This document shows positions 26,247 through 39,800 of a DNA stretch of 64,000 nt, piece by piece. The position numbers were made by a program, and so were the translations under genes. The notes beneath the pieces are model-generated. The model did not search any database and had not been told where the DNA came from. It was given only the letters and a program-made list of their open reading frames with translations. Numbering within the stretch: position 1 is the stretch's first letter; every line of letters starts with the position of its first letter. Location: the NCBI GenBank assembly GCA_005406025.1, contig BGZK01000182.1, positions 434,001 through 498,000 on the forward strand. The letters are read 5' to 3'. This stretch comes from Eumeta japonica (lineage: Eukaryota; Arthropoda; Insecta; Lepidoptera; Psychidae).

Positions 26247-29200
26247 GTAAGTACGAATTCTTACATATCACTCCTTAATTATTGAAAACCGTGTTTAAAA
26301 CTTGGTTTTCCTCATTTTTCCCTTATTTATATTTCAACCTTTTCTAACAATTAAAATTATTATTCCTACCGTTTTGATTATTAATATTATGATAGTTATT
26401 TTAATGCTACAAATTTTATATTCCATTTACAATTTGTTTAACATCAGTCGGTATTCTAATTTCACAGAATTAAAATTCAGCCTAGCTCCTTCCTTCTCGG
26501 AATATTTAATAGTTCGAAGAGCTTGCTATGTCGACGGCGACTCAAGTGTTTCTTTTTAATATTCAAATGCCCTGGCTAATAATTAAACAATGTAGTTAAC
26601 CATAAATGTTTCTGTACATGGAATTAATGTATCCGTTAGTCCAGACTTTAACAATAATTTGATCTCGCTAGACTAATAGATCTTAAAAAAGGCTCAAAGA
26701 TAGGTTATAGGTTGTTCGTGATGAATACTGTTTTAGTTTTACATACAATTATCTATTTTAAACGAACAACGTATTTTTCAAAATGTTACCATTATTTTGG
26801 AAACTAACTTCCAGGTTTCTACATAAATGTGAAATGTGGGTGGTTTAATTTTATTATTCAAATTGGATTCTTTACGAAATCAGTTTATCGTTCGTCCAGA
26901 TTCCGTCTGTCTTTCATTATTATAAAATATCTTCGGTACTAGTATGCTAGAAATATGAAACTCGGTAATGTAAAACATAAGAATCATAGAAAATTTAATG
27001 GCGATTGCCATCAAAGTATCAGCATGCTCAGTGTTAGGAGTTAAAACGCTTAAAAGCATTTTATATGTTCTTAAATTTGCACCAACTTACTTTATTAAAA
27101 TAGAAATCCTGATCCATCCGACATCCGTAACAACTGTATCAAAGACCGGCTAAGTGGGAATGGCCACACGCATTATAGGGTTCCGTGATTGCTCGTATCA
27201 ATATGCAGACGTAGAATCGGGTTTTTTTTGTTTGATACTAAAATATACTAATTAAGTTCACGGTTTAACGGTTAATAACATCTAAACACGGTCCCAAATA
27301 GAACGGGTGTTAAGACTTATGGCTTTATATCTCCATAATTATACATGGTTCATAAATTTACATTTACTATGTGTTTTCTACGACTAACTACTTCAGCTAA
27401 GTAATTCCCAATTGAATTTGTACTAAATTCTACTTTTTACTTCTCCAAGGACATTTTATGAGTTGGTCGACTTTTACTCGATAACTTGTAAAGCCTACTT
27501 AGCTGTGATATTTTTCCTTTTAATTTCGCTACGTACGTATACTACTGCCGTGCATTTTTCACATATTCAACAATAACCATTTAGATGACAGAGGGAAGAC
27601 ACTACTCTAACAAAAATTAGCAAGTTAGCTCAATAATTCGTAAATCGACACCTGAAACTAAAAATAATTTTCATATACGCTCAATATTTTTAAGGCCCTA
27701 TCCAATGACACTCCACACCATGAGATACACGAGAAAAAAAGATTCGTCCCCACTTTACGTGTGGGAGAATACCCGATAAAATCAACCGTTTTCATATGAT
27801 TAAATAACTCAATTAAGTAATTTACACTATTTTTTCTTTACAGGGTTGGTATTAAAATAAAACGTTTAAGCCAGTATTTAACAACTTATACCCGAAACTA
27901 TCACTTAAAAAATATTATAATTATGGAAAATAATTCATAGATTAAATGAAAATTATTGAATTTGCATTACTTATTCTTCATGTAATGATATTAATATTAT
28001 AGAGCTCAAAAATAACCACAATTCGCCAGCATTGTGTTATAAAGGGATATTATCAAAATTTGATAGTTTTTATTTGTTTTTTTATTAAATTACTTAAATT
28101 CATATCAAAATATAGCAAAAATGAAAAAAATATTATTATGACTTTCTCATTAGAAATATTAAATAAAATCCCGAGTTCCGTTTGTATCGAACTGGATTTG
28201 TTTACTGTTTTAACCGATTTCAAAATTAAAAAGGAGAAGGTTTTCAATTCGACTGTATTTTTTTATGTTTGTTACCTCAGAACTTTTGAGTGGGTAAAAC
28301 GATTTTGATAATTCTTTTTTATTCGAAAGCTGGTGCTTTTCATGTGGTTCCATTTCAATTTGGTTGAGTTCTGACAATGGTATCCATAAGAAAATCATAT
28401 AAATCTTAAATCTGCATTAAGTATGTGCGCGACAAATGGACGAATAACTCCATATCACGCCAATCGATTTATGAATAACAAACAAAGATCAAAATATTTT
28501 TAGAGTTCTCCTAAGTAAAATGAAATGAAAAATATTAGATTACTTGAAAGTCGATCAAATTATTACGATAATATAATGTAGTTACAATTATTGTCATTTT
28601 TGGAGTCGGTGTCTATTGCTAGGTATATTGTAGTGTTTCCTTCGCTGACATTTTGATCATTGTTTGTTAGTTATAGGTATATATTGAGTTAAATTTGAAG
28701 TGAGTAGGTCTCTACCTACATTCTTGCGTAGTAAACACATAGATCGTACCTACGTATTGATGAGTAGAAAAAGTAAGTTGATTATTAAGTTGTAGAAGAA
28801 TACACAATTATTTTTTTTTAGTTTTAGTGCATATTAATTTGTTTTGTTATAGTTTTTTTAAGTCGGTATTTTTTATGTTAATTTTTTTAATTAATAGTAG
28901 ACCATTAGCTAATTGACGGACCCCAACTTACAGCATTACCATTTATCCCTTACACGAAACTAACACTAAAAATTATGATAACTATGTCCAATCGAAGGTC
29001 CTTACAAGACATATTAATATACACATATGCTACTTACAGTTTGCCAGAAACGGTTGATTATACGCAAGGTAATTTACGAAACGTCTTTAATCTGCTACGA
29101 CTGTCTTGGTCACCACTTGGACTCACAAACTGATATCTACAATTGAATACGAATCAAATTTACACACTAAAGTCCTCAAACGAAGGAAAGTACAAACAAT

Positions 29201-32200
29201 ATTAAGCTTAAATCCAACGAGTGTCATATAAACTCCTTGAAAATGTTATAAATGTACATTCAAAATTGCCGATAAATACTGTAGTCGTAAAATAAATTTA
29301 ATTTCATGACTTTTAATTTCATTTTCTTTACTTACCGACCTTAAGTTGGTTTTCACGTATACATACAGTCTATAGTAAACAGTTTATCGTACGAATTTAT
29401 AATTTGTTTTAGATAATATTTAATCTATAAAGTGAAAAGTAGCTATACGTTAATGCATCCGTTAGCACCTTCTCATACGTCAATTAGTAGGACCAGCCTG
29501 TGCGTAGCCTATCATATTCTCCATGTAAAAAAATGTCTATTGCCCACAGACAAATCCGAGGACTCGGCATGGCATCAAATGCTAAGAGACGGCGGGCTGC
29601 ACGTGGGCGGCGGGCGCTCGAAGCGGTTCGTGGAACTTTCTGAGAATCAGGCGGGTTATCTTTTCATTTGAAGTGAATTTTAAAAAATTCCATTGCAAAG
29701 CCGGTGTCACTTTCGAAATAAACCAATGTTCACAAACAAGGCGCTTCCATGATCGGACTAAATTACGAGAAGAATGGTATGATTTCGGTGTGCATACAAA
29801 ATAATGACAAGTGTGCGCTATTCATTACGAAACAAAATAATTATTCGTCTGTTTGATAGGTTTAAGTATAAAATAATTAAAATTATTTATAATAATTTTG
29901 ATCATATATAATTTCTTTGTTTATAACAATCAGTTCAAAATATTGTAGGAAAATTTCTTTAGATATATCTCCTACTCGTTCTTTATTTTTTTCACTTATA
30001 GCTTCAAATTTCAAAGACTTCAAAATGGTCCATATTTTTTTCAATACCGCAAGTAAAGAGATCGCCTAAAAATTGGTAAAACTGAATTGTTAATAAACAC
30101 ATAGCTATCAGCCGACAAATATCACTTTGTTAAAATATACAGTTCGTTTGAAAGATATAGTACAGACATCTCGGTAACGATTCAAGTCCAAAATCACTTG
30201 AGATACTAGATCCTAAATCATAATTATATTTCGAAAAACAACCACCTTCGCCTTGGTTCGTGTCATTTCAACTATAACATCAATTTCGAATCGCAAATAT
30301 TGTCAAATTGAGTTTTGTGGTAAGTACGCTATGAACTAACAACCGCTGTGATTAAAATCGTCACTTCTCACCTTATTACTGCCGCCATACGCAGTGACAC
30401 TGCAGGTCACATATTTCATCTGAAATGTATAATTTAGGTAATAATCGCCACGCTGGCCCGATGCTTATTGAGAAGTTCGCATTTAATTAAACATACTTTC
30501 ATTTAATATTCTCTGATAATTATTTATGATAGTGAAAGATGGGTGTGGCAGGAGAAATTTAAATGTAGAAATTTGTGCAGGCAAATGCGATACTTGCGTA
30601 ACATGTGTGGAGTATCTTTGAAACACAGATCTAGCTGATCTAGGAATAGTCATATAAAAGAACAGGGTGGATAAAAATATGCAGTGAATAAAGTAGAAAG
30701 AGGTACATTGTGATGGTTTCACCACAAGTAAAGTAGACCGACAAAATAAATCTTTAGAGCGAATGTGTATGATAGAAGGGTGAGCTAGGTTGCCCTAGAA
30801 AATTTTATGCAGATCAAATTGGTAGTGTGTTAGAGAAGGAGCAAGTTTTGAACAACCAAAGCCGACGTTCTCGTACGGAACGGTTGATGTATGCCAATTG
30901 ACTAGAAGCGGTATGAGATCGCACCATATGGAGATCTGCTATCTCTGTCTACCGTACTGGTAAATAAGCTAGAGTTTATAAAAAAAAAAGGTAATTATAT
31001 GGAAAAATAGTTAACAGTGACCGGAAATAACCCTCCATGTATGGAAAATCATATGAATTTCGCACTCAACCTCCCAAGTTTCGGAATAAAAACAAACAGA
31101 ATGACTATATCTGGCCAAGTTAGCTTGTAATGTATGTAAATGTTCTTCTTGCAGCCGAACGTGCCGTATCAAGCGTGCCTCCTGCCCGACGGCAAACAAG
31201 GGCACTGCCGTCATTTGAATTATTGTATGATGGACGCCTTCAAGAACGATTTCACGAAATTTATGGATTATCTTTGCGTCATAAAACGATCGTAAGTTTG
31301 ATTTTTAGTGTGAAATGAAATGAATGAAATACAAAAAGCCACTGATAAAAGGTGTATTTTTACTTTATATATTGTATAAAACAAAGTTGCTATATCTGTT
31401 TGTCCGTTTATGCACTCGTTTTTCGAACTGCGCAAAAGGTATCAGGTTTTCATTATTATTTAGAAAATTTATATCATAGAACTTATATCGTAGAAGGTTT
31501 ATATCATACAATACTAGAGAAATTTCAATTCTTTGTAATCAATATTCAAAAAGAATAGGACTCCGTGTAAGAGTCCTATAGGAATTCTTACTTATGCTGT
31601 GTAAACTTATGCTTACCTTATTTAATCCTAAAGAAATTTATTAAATTAATGTATATGTCACAGAATCATACCTCTTTAAAAGATCTACAGAATTATACCG
31701 TATAGCCAATGTCTATATTTTAAATGACACACGTCATCTTTGTCTGTCTTCACAATGAAATCTTTCGATTTCGTTTTTGATATCGATCCCGTTTTCTCGC
31801 AAATTATTGCACAGGAACGCGTTAGTGGGAGGTATAAAATATTGTGCGTATAATACAAAAAAATACATGTGTGTGCTAAATTTCATCTAAGCTCCACCAG
31901 CCAGCCGCTTATGCCTAGTTGAATCAAAAAAAATACAAAGTATCACAGTTACAATATTTTAATAGGAGGATATAGTACTTACAGAAGACGCAGTGTAAAA
32001 CTCTATCATTAGTTTTAATTTTTTAGTACTAAAAAATTTTTATTGACCATACAATAACAAATTGTTAGCACTTCCTGTTAGTTTGGCTCTACTTCGCCCT
32101 CTCACGACATATTTCCTCGTCTCTCCTCACTCTCAACCATCATCAGCCACTCTAAAACTGCTCTTTCTTTAAACTAAATATAAAATAATCATAGCCCACA

Positions 32201-35200
32201 AAATAACATAAAAATTAATGACTTTTAAATGTTCTAATTATTGATAAACATACAAAAACAAAAGGGTAATCTATATTTTATGTAACAATGAGTCCTATCA
32301 GTTTTCTCAATTTCGTCAATACTGCTTAAGTCGTTGTCTTTAAATCATAAGTAGACATACAGACAAACACACAGTAAGACAAACCAACAATAGCTTATGT
32401 ATTACGAAATGGTGTGCTTTACTAGTACACTAAAATTCATTAAAATCGGTCTAACCATTATTCCGCTATGAAAAAGAAACATAGAAACTACCAGATATAC
32501 AGACAATAAGTAGCATACGTTCGCTCCCTGGTATCATCCTATCTCCGTGCCGAAGTGATTTACAGATACTTTCGCCTTTATAATATTAGTATGGATGTCA
32601 GCGCTATCTTGTTTTACAATGCGGTAAACTGTTATTTAAAATAAAATTAAACCAAATGTACAAATTACCCATGATACTTTTTCGATGCAATAAAGTAACA
32701 CGACGCGAAAGTTACCTACCTAACCATGACCATTACTATAGTTTTTTTTTTTTTTAAGTCGAAAATAGTCATTACGTTCGGCCAGTATGATGATGCCTCG
32801 AAAGGAGATCGCCCATTACAGAAGCGGCAACACCCAAATAGAATTTAAACCAGTTCACGGCAGCGGTCGGTCGTGATTGTTTTGGCAATATTTAGACATA
32901 TGTACTGGTCAAATTAAATAACATTTTACTTTGCTTTACACAAAAATTAAGAACTATATTACATTATTATTATATCCATACTTACTAATAATACTATAAA
33001 AATGACTTTTGGAGAGTGAAATAGAAATAACACAAAAATCATACGACCTTATGAATAGTCTTAAAAGAAAGTTTAGTAAGGTTTTTCTTGGTTTTCCAAA
33101 TGATTTATGGTTTTCAAAATGAAAATTAATAGGGCTATATTAGGCATTTTCCTTTCCACCCTTTATGAATATCGTTCAAAATAGTCAAAAAACAAATATT
33201 TTTAGAATTTTCCGGAATATTATGACGAGCCTGTTTACTGAAAATAGCTTTATTTATAGTAGGTGAAAATTAAAGCTTTGGCTCTGAAAAGCGGAAAGTT
33301 AATAAAATTAAACATTGAAGGCATCATTCTAAACTTCCGAGAACAACAATAGAGATATCGCTTACGTTCTGTGAACATAAAATTTGTAAGTTAGACATTT
33401 CCTGTCTGTCAAACGTCAAAACTTTACCGCCCGAAGCTGTCATCGATTTTAAACAAGACAAAAGACCGTCCCTCGCGCTCAGTATATTTATTTATTATTT
33501 AACATTAATTGAGAATCAGCTCGCCGAAATGTTCTGTCAGCAACCTAATGATTTATTTATTTTTTTTGAGTAAGAACAACCATATACGTTAATTGTGATT
33601 AAATTTCAATTTACCGACTACAAAATATCACGAAGAAAGATTGCGTATCCCGTGACCGCGCTCGTTCACATACAGAGAAGAACTGTAAAAGATTTGATCG
33701 AGTCGATGATCTACGGGTCAGAACTTTCTTTAAATGAAAAGGATATTGAACGTGTAAAAACAAAAAAAAAAAGTAAAATATAGACATAAATAAAACGAAA
33801 ATATAATTAAACGAAAACATAGTATAGGTAACTAATCAAGAAATATACTATGTTAACTGATATGAAAAAGAATAAAGAAATATTTTTTTTTATACGAAAA
33901 ATTAAAAACATTAAATACAAAAACGCGCGTTCATGAATAATGACACTTGAAGATAACAAATTTGACAAAAATATGCATTGTCAAGATGTTATTAATGATA
34001 TTAGAATATTTGTAATATTGATATTATATGAGCTCAACTAATTGACGATGGTTACAAATAATAATCCAATTTTATTTGGGTTTCAAATTTAAAATATAAC
34101 AAGTCATTAACATTCTGTGCCCACATTTGTTGAATGTCCGGACCGTCGTTAATATTTATAACGAAATGCTTGAATGATATATAAATTCTTCTTACTAGTA
34201 TGACTCGCTCTTGACCGTATTTTTAACACGTATACTCAAAGGCGAGCAATTATTATTCTGCCGCATGCGGCAAAACTTTGGATTGATGTCAAGAAGGTTT
34301 TTGTGAAAAGAACCTAATCCTTTCTAAAAAGCCGGCAGCGCAATAGCGATTTTCTTTTGTTTGGGGGTGTTAATGGGCGGCGGTAATCACCTACTCTCTA
34401 GTGGCTGGTATGCCTGTTTAGAATGCTATAACTTTTTATAATCCAAAAATGTGTCCGTATTTAAAAATTTAAAATAAATCCAGAATTCTCGAACAATTTT
34501 TACTTTTAGTGCTATCGGTGCGTGCTGTCCGGACTCGTTTGCTGACGAGCGTAACGGAGGCCTCGCTGGTGACTTGCCCGCCACCGCGCCGCGTGAAGAG
34601 GAGAACGAAGCCATAACCAGGATCACCAGAGCGGAAAATAGGGGTCCATGATAACTGTCAATAAACACTGATAAATCACTGAATAAACATGAGATGTTTT
34701 ATTGATCATGTTCAATTATTTGAATAATTCTCATTGAATATTATTTGTAGGAAAACTCATGTATCCAATTTTTTTTTTAATTCATATATGTACCAATTTA
34801 TTATAGTAATTTTAAGCACATTTAAAGAGTATACGATTTTAAAGCTTTAAAGATTGCTTTTCACTTCAAAACCTCAGCCGAAAGAAATTTGACATTACTT
34901 ATCACCTTATTTATCTGAAGTGCCAAAGCACTTTTTATAGAAATCGAATCAAAATTCGATTTCTATAAAAAGACAATACAGATGTTTTTTTTTTTGTTAT
35001 GAGAAAAAGTGACCGAGTAATCTGTGGTTTGCTATTGTATCAGAAATTAAAGAGTCTAATCTCTGACCAATCAGTTTTTTAACTCAAACCACTCGCTCCA
35101 TATCTCAAACATTCATCGCTCCCGGACGTCGTCTGTAACAAACGCTTGTCGTAAATCCTCCCCGCGCTGCACCAGCCTAGAGTGCATATGTTCCGAGCTA

Positions 35201-36847
35201 TCCATCTGAAATGATATTGTGAAAGGCTGTATCCCCACAACGACAAAAACCTTAAGCCGAGTTGCTTACGTTTACGTGCAGTTCGCCGCCCACAGGTTGC
35301 GGCGTCAGCACCCGCGCCCACGGCCGCGTGCAGGGCGCGCGGCCGGCCAACCCTCGCGAGTGGCCGTGGATGGCGTCGATCACGCCAGAAGGCTTCGAGC
35401 AGTACTGCGGCGGGGCGCTCATCACGGACAGGCACGTCCTAACCGCGGCCCATTGCACGAGAAGGTAGAGAAGCTGTTGATTTTTATCGTGTCGAAGGCC
35501 AGGTAACATTATGATCTACTTCGTACCTTAATAAGAGCGGTTGATATTCATCTGTATACTGTTATGATAATAACAGAATACAGATGACAGATGATCTATT
35601 GTATATCACTAATAAAAATTGAGCCTATTGTCTGGATCGTGCTTATATAAAACTTGTTATAGATTTATAGATAAGTTATTACTTGTATGCCCGTATAATT
35701 TTGCAAAACCTATATCTAATGTTGTATTGCATGACATTTATTTTTTCAAAGAAGATCCTATAGAATAGAAGCATTAGAAAGATATAGTCTCATCTTGAAG
35801 ATGAATGATACATTGTTTAAAAAGCACGCTATGCGTATTATAATATATCATAGCGTACTTTTTAAACAAATTTATTATTTATTATTATTAATTTATTGTT
35901 TATTAGATTAGATTTAATTATTCCAAGGTTAAATACAAAATCTTGCTGGAATTAGCTTCATAATTAACCATGGCATAGTTAAACTATTCATATAGTAATC
36001 TTCCTTTTTAAACATATACAAAATATACATTCTAGTAACAGGTCGAAATATATATAATTTTGCATTTCCTTGAAGATTTTTTTCACATTCGTGTGAAATT
36101 CGTTCCTATTTTGCGCTTCATCTTAAAAGAAATCTGTATACGATATTCATGAGCTAACAAAAAATACCGCCATATTTATTCATGGACGGCGCTGCGCCAT
36201 TGTCCACTCGCGCGCTATCCGCTCGCCGTGCGTTCCATATTGTGGACGAGAAATTTAAAAAGTATATGCGTCCGTGAAATAGCGTACCGAATCGCGGGCG
36301 ATGCGGGTGGAGCAGGGCGAGTCGTCGAAGCGAATCGAATCAAAAATACAGGCGGTCGTACTACCCATTGGGCTGCGACCGCCTTGCGTTACGTGTAATT
36401 ACACGTATATTACAGCACTTGTTGTGAGTAATTTAGCATGTTTATTCTCTTCTATTTCATATGTGCGTATAAACATTTACATACACAAATAAAATAAATA
36501 AATAGGCATTTTTGAATTGAAAACTTCTTTAGGCGCGTTTGGCATTTTTTGAGATTGGAAAAAACCATCGAACTCGCAGCACTGTTACCGTTACGTAACC
36601 GACACCTCTGTTTTTAAGTATGTACGTATATTGTGTATGTACGTACATAGATATACATGCATCTTGGCATTTTTTTGAGATGGGAAAATCCATTGAACTC
36701 GTGACCCTGTTACCGTTACCGTAATCAACACCTCTGTACATATCTACATATATTGGCCCCGTTTACACGACGTTTATACGAGACTTGAGTTAGCGCGAAA
36801 TGCATTGATAAAATAACTATATGTAATATAAACATATATTGTGTACG

Positions 36848-36898
<51 letters not shown>

Positions 36899-39800
36899 TG
36901 TCGGAACTTATTGTATTGTATTTGTAAATTTAAGTATTAAACTTAAGATTCCAATTTTGTTATGTAAAATAATATGCTATATTTTTTATGTACAATAGCA
37001 CATTAAATGAAAATTTTAATATGTTTTTTGTAGTAGTTTATAATAATGAATAAAAATACATTTCATTTCAAAGTATTTCGTGCACAATAAAATATTTCCT
37101 GACGATTCAAAAAATACAAACGTAATTGTTTAAATTTTCACTTCTGTCGGCACTCTCGGAACGCCACTGTTTTTTTTTATAACTAATGTCATTTCTTATG
37201 CCGTATCCAAGGATCATTTATAACTGACTTGTTTTCTAACATCGTTAAAGAAATTAAAAAATTGTAATAGTAGTTCGCCCGCGTACACATAGAACAAATT
37301 GCTATTTTTATATTCATCCTATTACGACATAACCCACGCATGTTCTAGAACACGATCTCGATATTAATTTCCATCCTGGTTACAAACCCGTTACTACTAC
37401 TAGTTTCAAACTACATTCGTCTTCATAAAAGCATAAATCACATGGTACGTATCGATCAATCAAACGAAATCAATCAACCAATGCATCGATTAAAAATTTT
37501 ATAAAAACCGATCGAGCCATTACACGGCGAGAACCCAATAGCGAACAAAACCAAGTTCACTTGTTTCGATTAATCGTAAAATGGCGTGATCGTAACCTAA
37601 ACGCGATCGAGGCCGGGAGTTGAAGCGGAGACGAAACCGAGACCGGGATCAAAAACGAAAATAGAAATAGAATCTACTTTCACGCCGTCAATCTATGAAC
37701 AGAGTCGCGGGCGAAAGATAGCTTCAAACATAATTAAGAACATTGCAGTGAATTGTATTGTCACATCTACGATTTCTATCGGTAACTTTTACAACGAGAA
37801 GCCCGTGCCGTAGATCGCAATATCATTAGCATCGACCGATTGCTTTATTGGCCTGAATTGCCGAGTAAATGCAACGGTACGCCGGTGCGGCGCCGGCGCG
37901 CGCGGCGCCCGCGCCACCACTCGCCCAATCGAATAGGCGAGAGTAATGGCTAAACGTCATAACGTTTTAAAACGCTGCATGCAAATAATTTTACAAAAAA
38001 AAAAATATTTTATTGCACTACACAACTTAAATTATGCACAAAAAAACCGGCCAAGACGGAAGTCGTACTCCCGCACCCAGGGTTCCGTACCAACCGTACG
38101 AAATGACGTTAAATTTGAGTTTTAATCAAATTGATATCACATCACTAGACATTTACAATTTGCAAAATAAATTTCGACATAACAGTGACTTAATAATTAA
38201 TATGTTTGAATAATAAATTCCTCTCTATTACAAAGACCCACATACGTACCAGTATGGGCCGGTGATTAGATTGTTACTATTCACAACAAAATGATTGACA
38301 TGAACCAAAGCTGGCTGCTTTTAAAATTTTTGTCTATTTGTCGGTACGTTTGTCTGAATATTTGTTTGTTTGTTCAAGCATCACTTACTTAAAAACTTTC
38401 AAGCGATACGAATAATTTTTTCTGTGTTTTATTAGCAGTAATCTACTGCTTAACTTAGGACACAATTTATCATGCTGCATTACTTAGGGTTAGACAGAGA
38501 GCAAATTAAAATTTTTCTTCTCTTTAATTTGAAGTACCTACCTATCGTTGGTTTTTTGAGTGCGAGTGCCACAGAAAAAAATATAACTGCCTGTTGTAAT
38601 ACAATCATATAAGCAACTAGCGACCCGCCCCGGCTTCGCACGGGTGCAATGCTGATACTAAATTAAATACACTACAGAAAAAATATGAACGTTGTATATA
38701 AAAACATAGCGGCCCGCTCCGACTTTGCACGGGCATAAAATATATATGCCTATGTCACTCAATGAAAACATGATTAAAATCGATCCAGTATTTTTGGTTC
38801 ATTCATTACTGCCCTTGGCCTGCACGCATTAAATTTGGAGTAAAACAATTCCTCTTCCCCTATACTTACTATGAAGATTTCCTGCTATCTTTGGAATATC
38901 TAAATTCATACAATTTTTATTACATTACACATTTTTTACTTATTTACTTTTTACATTTTCACCTAGGTATTTATTTTATTTTTACAACAATTAATATATT
39001 ACAGGATGTCTTTATACACAACGTTTACAGCTTTCTTGTCATTAGACAATACAAACATGTTTTCTCTTGAGGTTACTCTTGAAAGAGCGACATACAGTTG
39101 GCCATGTGAAAAACAGTCAACGCTCAAATCTAAGCCTGCAACGTTGAAGGTTTGACCTTGCGATTTATTAATGGTCATAGCAAAAGATGTCTTCACCGGA
39201 AACTGTAAACGTTTAAATTGGAAGGGTAAATCCGATGGTATCAGAGGGATTCGGGGAATCAATACATCTTCTCCGGTACCACATCCTGTGAGTATTGTGC
39301 ACTCTATTATGAAAGTTTTCAGTGATTTTATCAGCAAACGCGTGCCATTGCAAAGTTTAGGTGGATTCAGGTTTCTTAATAAAATAACAGGACAACCTAC
39401 TTTCAACACCATTTTGTGAGGAGGAGTCCAGACGGGTTCAAAGAGTTTAGAAACTCTGTAGGAAAATGAACAGCTTCTTCCAAATCGAGAACAGTATCCA
39501 CCGAGTAATATATTTTCGTCGGCGCATCAATCTTTGAAATAATCAAGTTATTTACCTTATCTACTTGTTCATTAGTTGGTGACAGAATCGCTCTTTCTTT
39601 AAACCAAGATATTGTCTTGTAACTTATGTCATCAATGTCAGGATAGACTTTGTTGACTAACTCTTGGATGTTGTCTATCAAAACACAAAGGTTTTCAAGG
39701 TTAATCCTTCCCTCACTTTGTGTTAATTCTCCATTGCCAACTTTTAGCAGCATCTCTGGAAATAGCCTGTTCTCACGTGATGATGACGAAACCCTCATAT

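Larger units (their letters stand above)
31292..34509. other. Protease intron 3, repeat-bearing
   Basis: 3.2 kb. About 31,760-32,595 is a minus-strand Helitron-type repeat, listed separately. About 34,325-34,430 is a GGGCGGCGGTAATC-type retroelement tail. The rest is AT-rich and unassigned. Confidence 0.55.

Noticed and set aside
35079..35509. Long minus-strand frames over protease exon 5
   Set aside because: Antisense shadows of a GC-rich exon; the + strand reading has the clip-protease motifs and proper splice sites.
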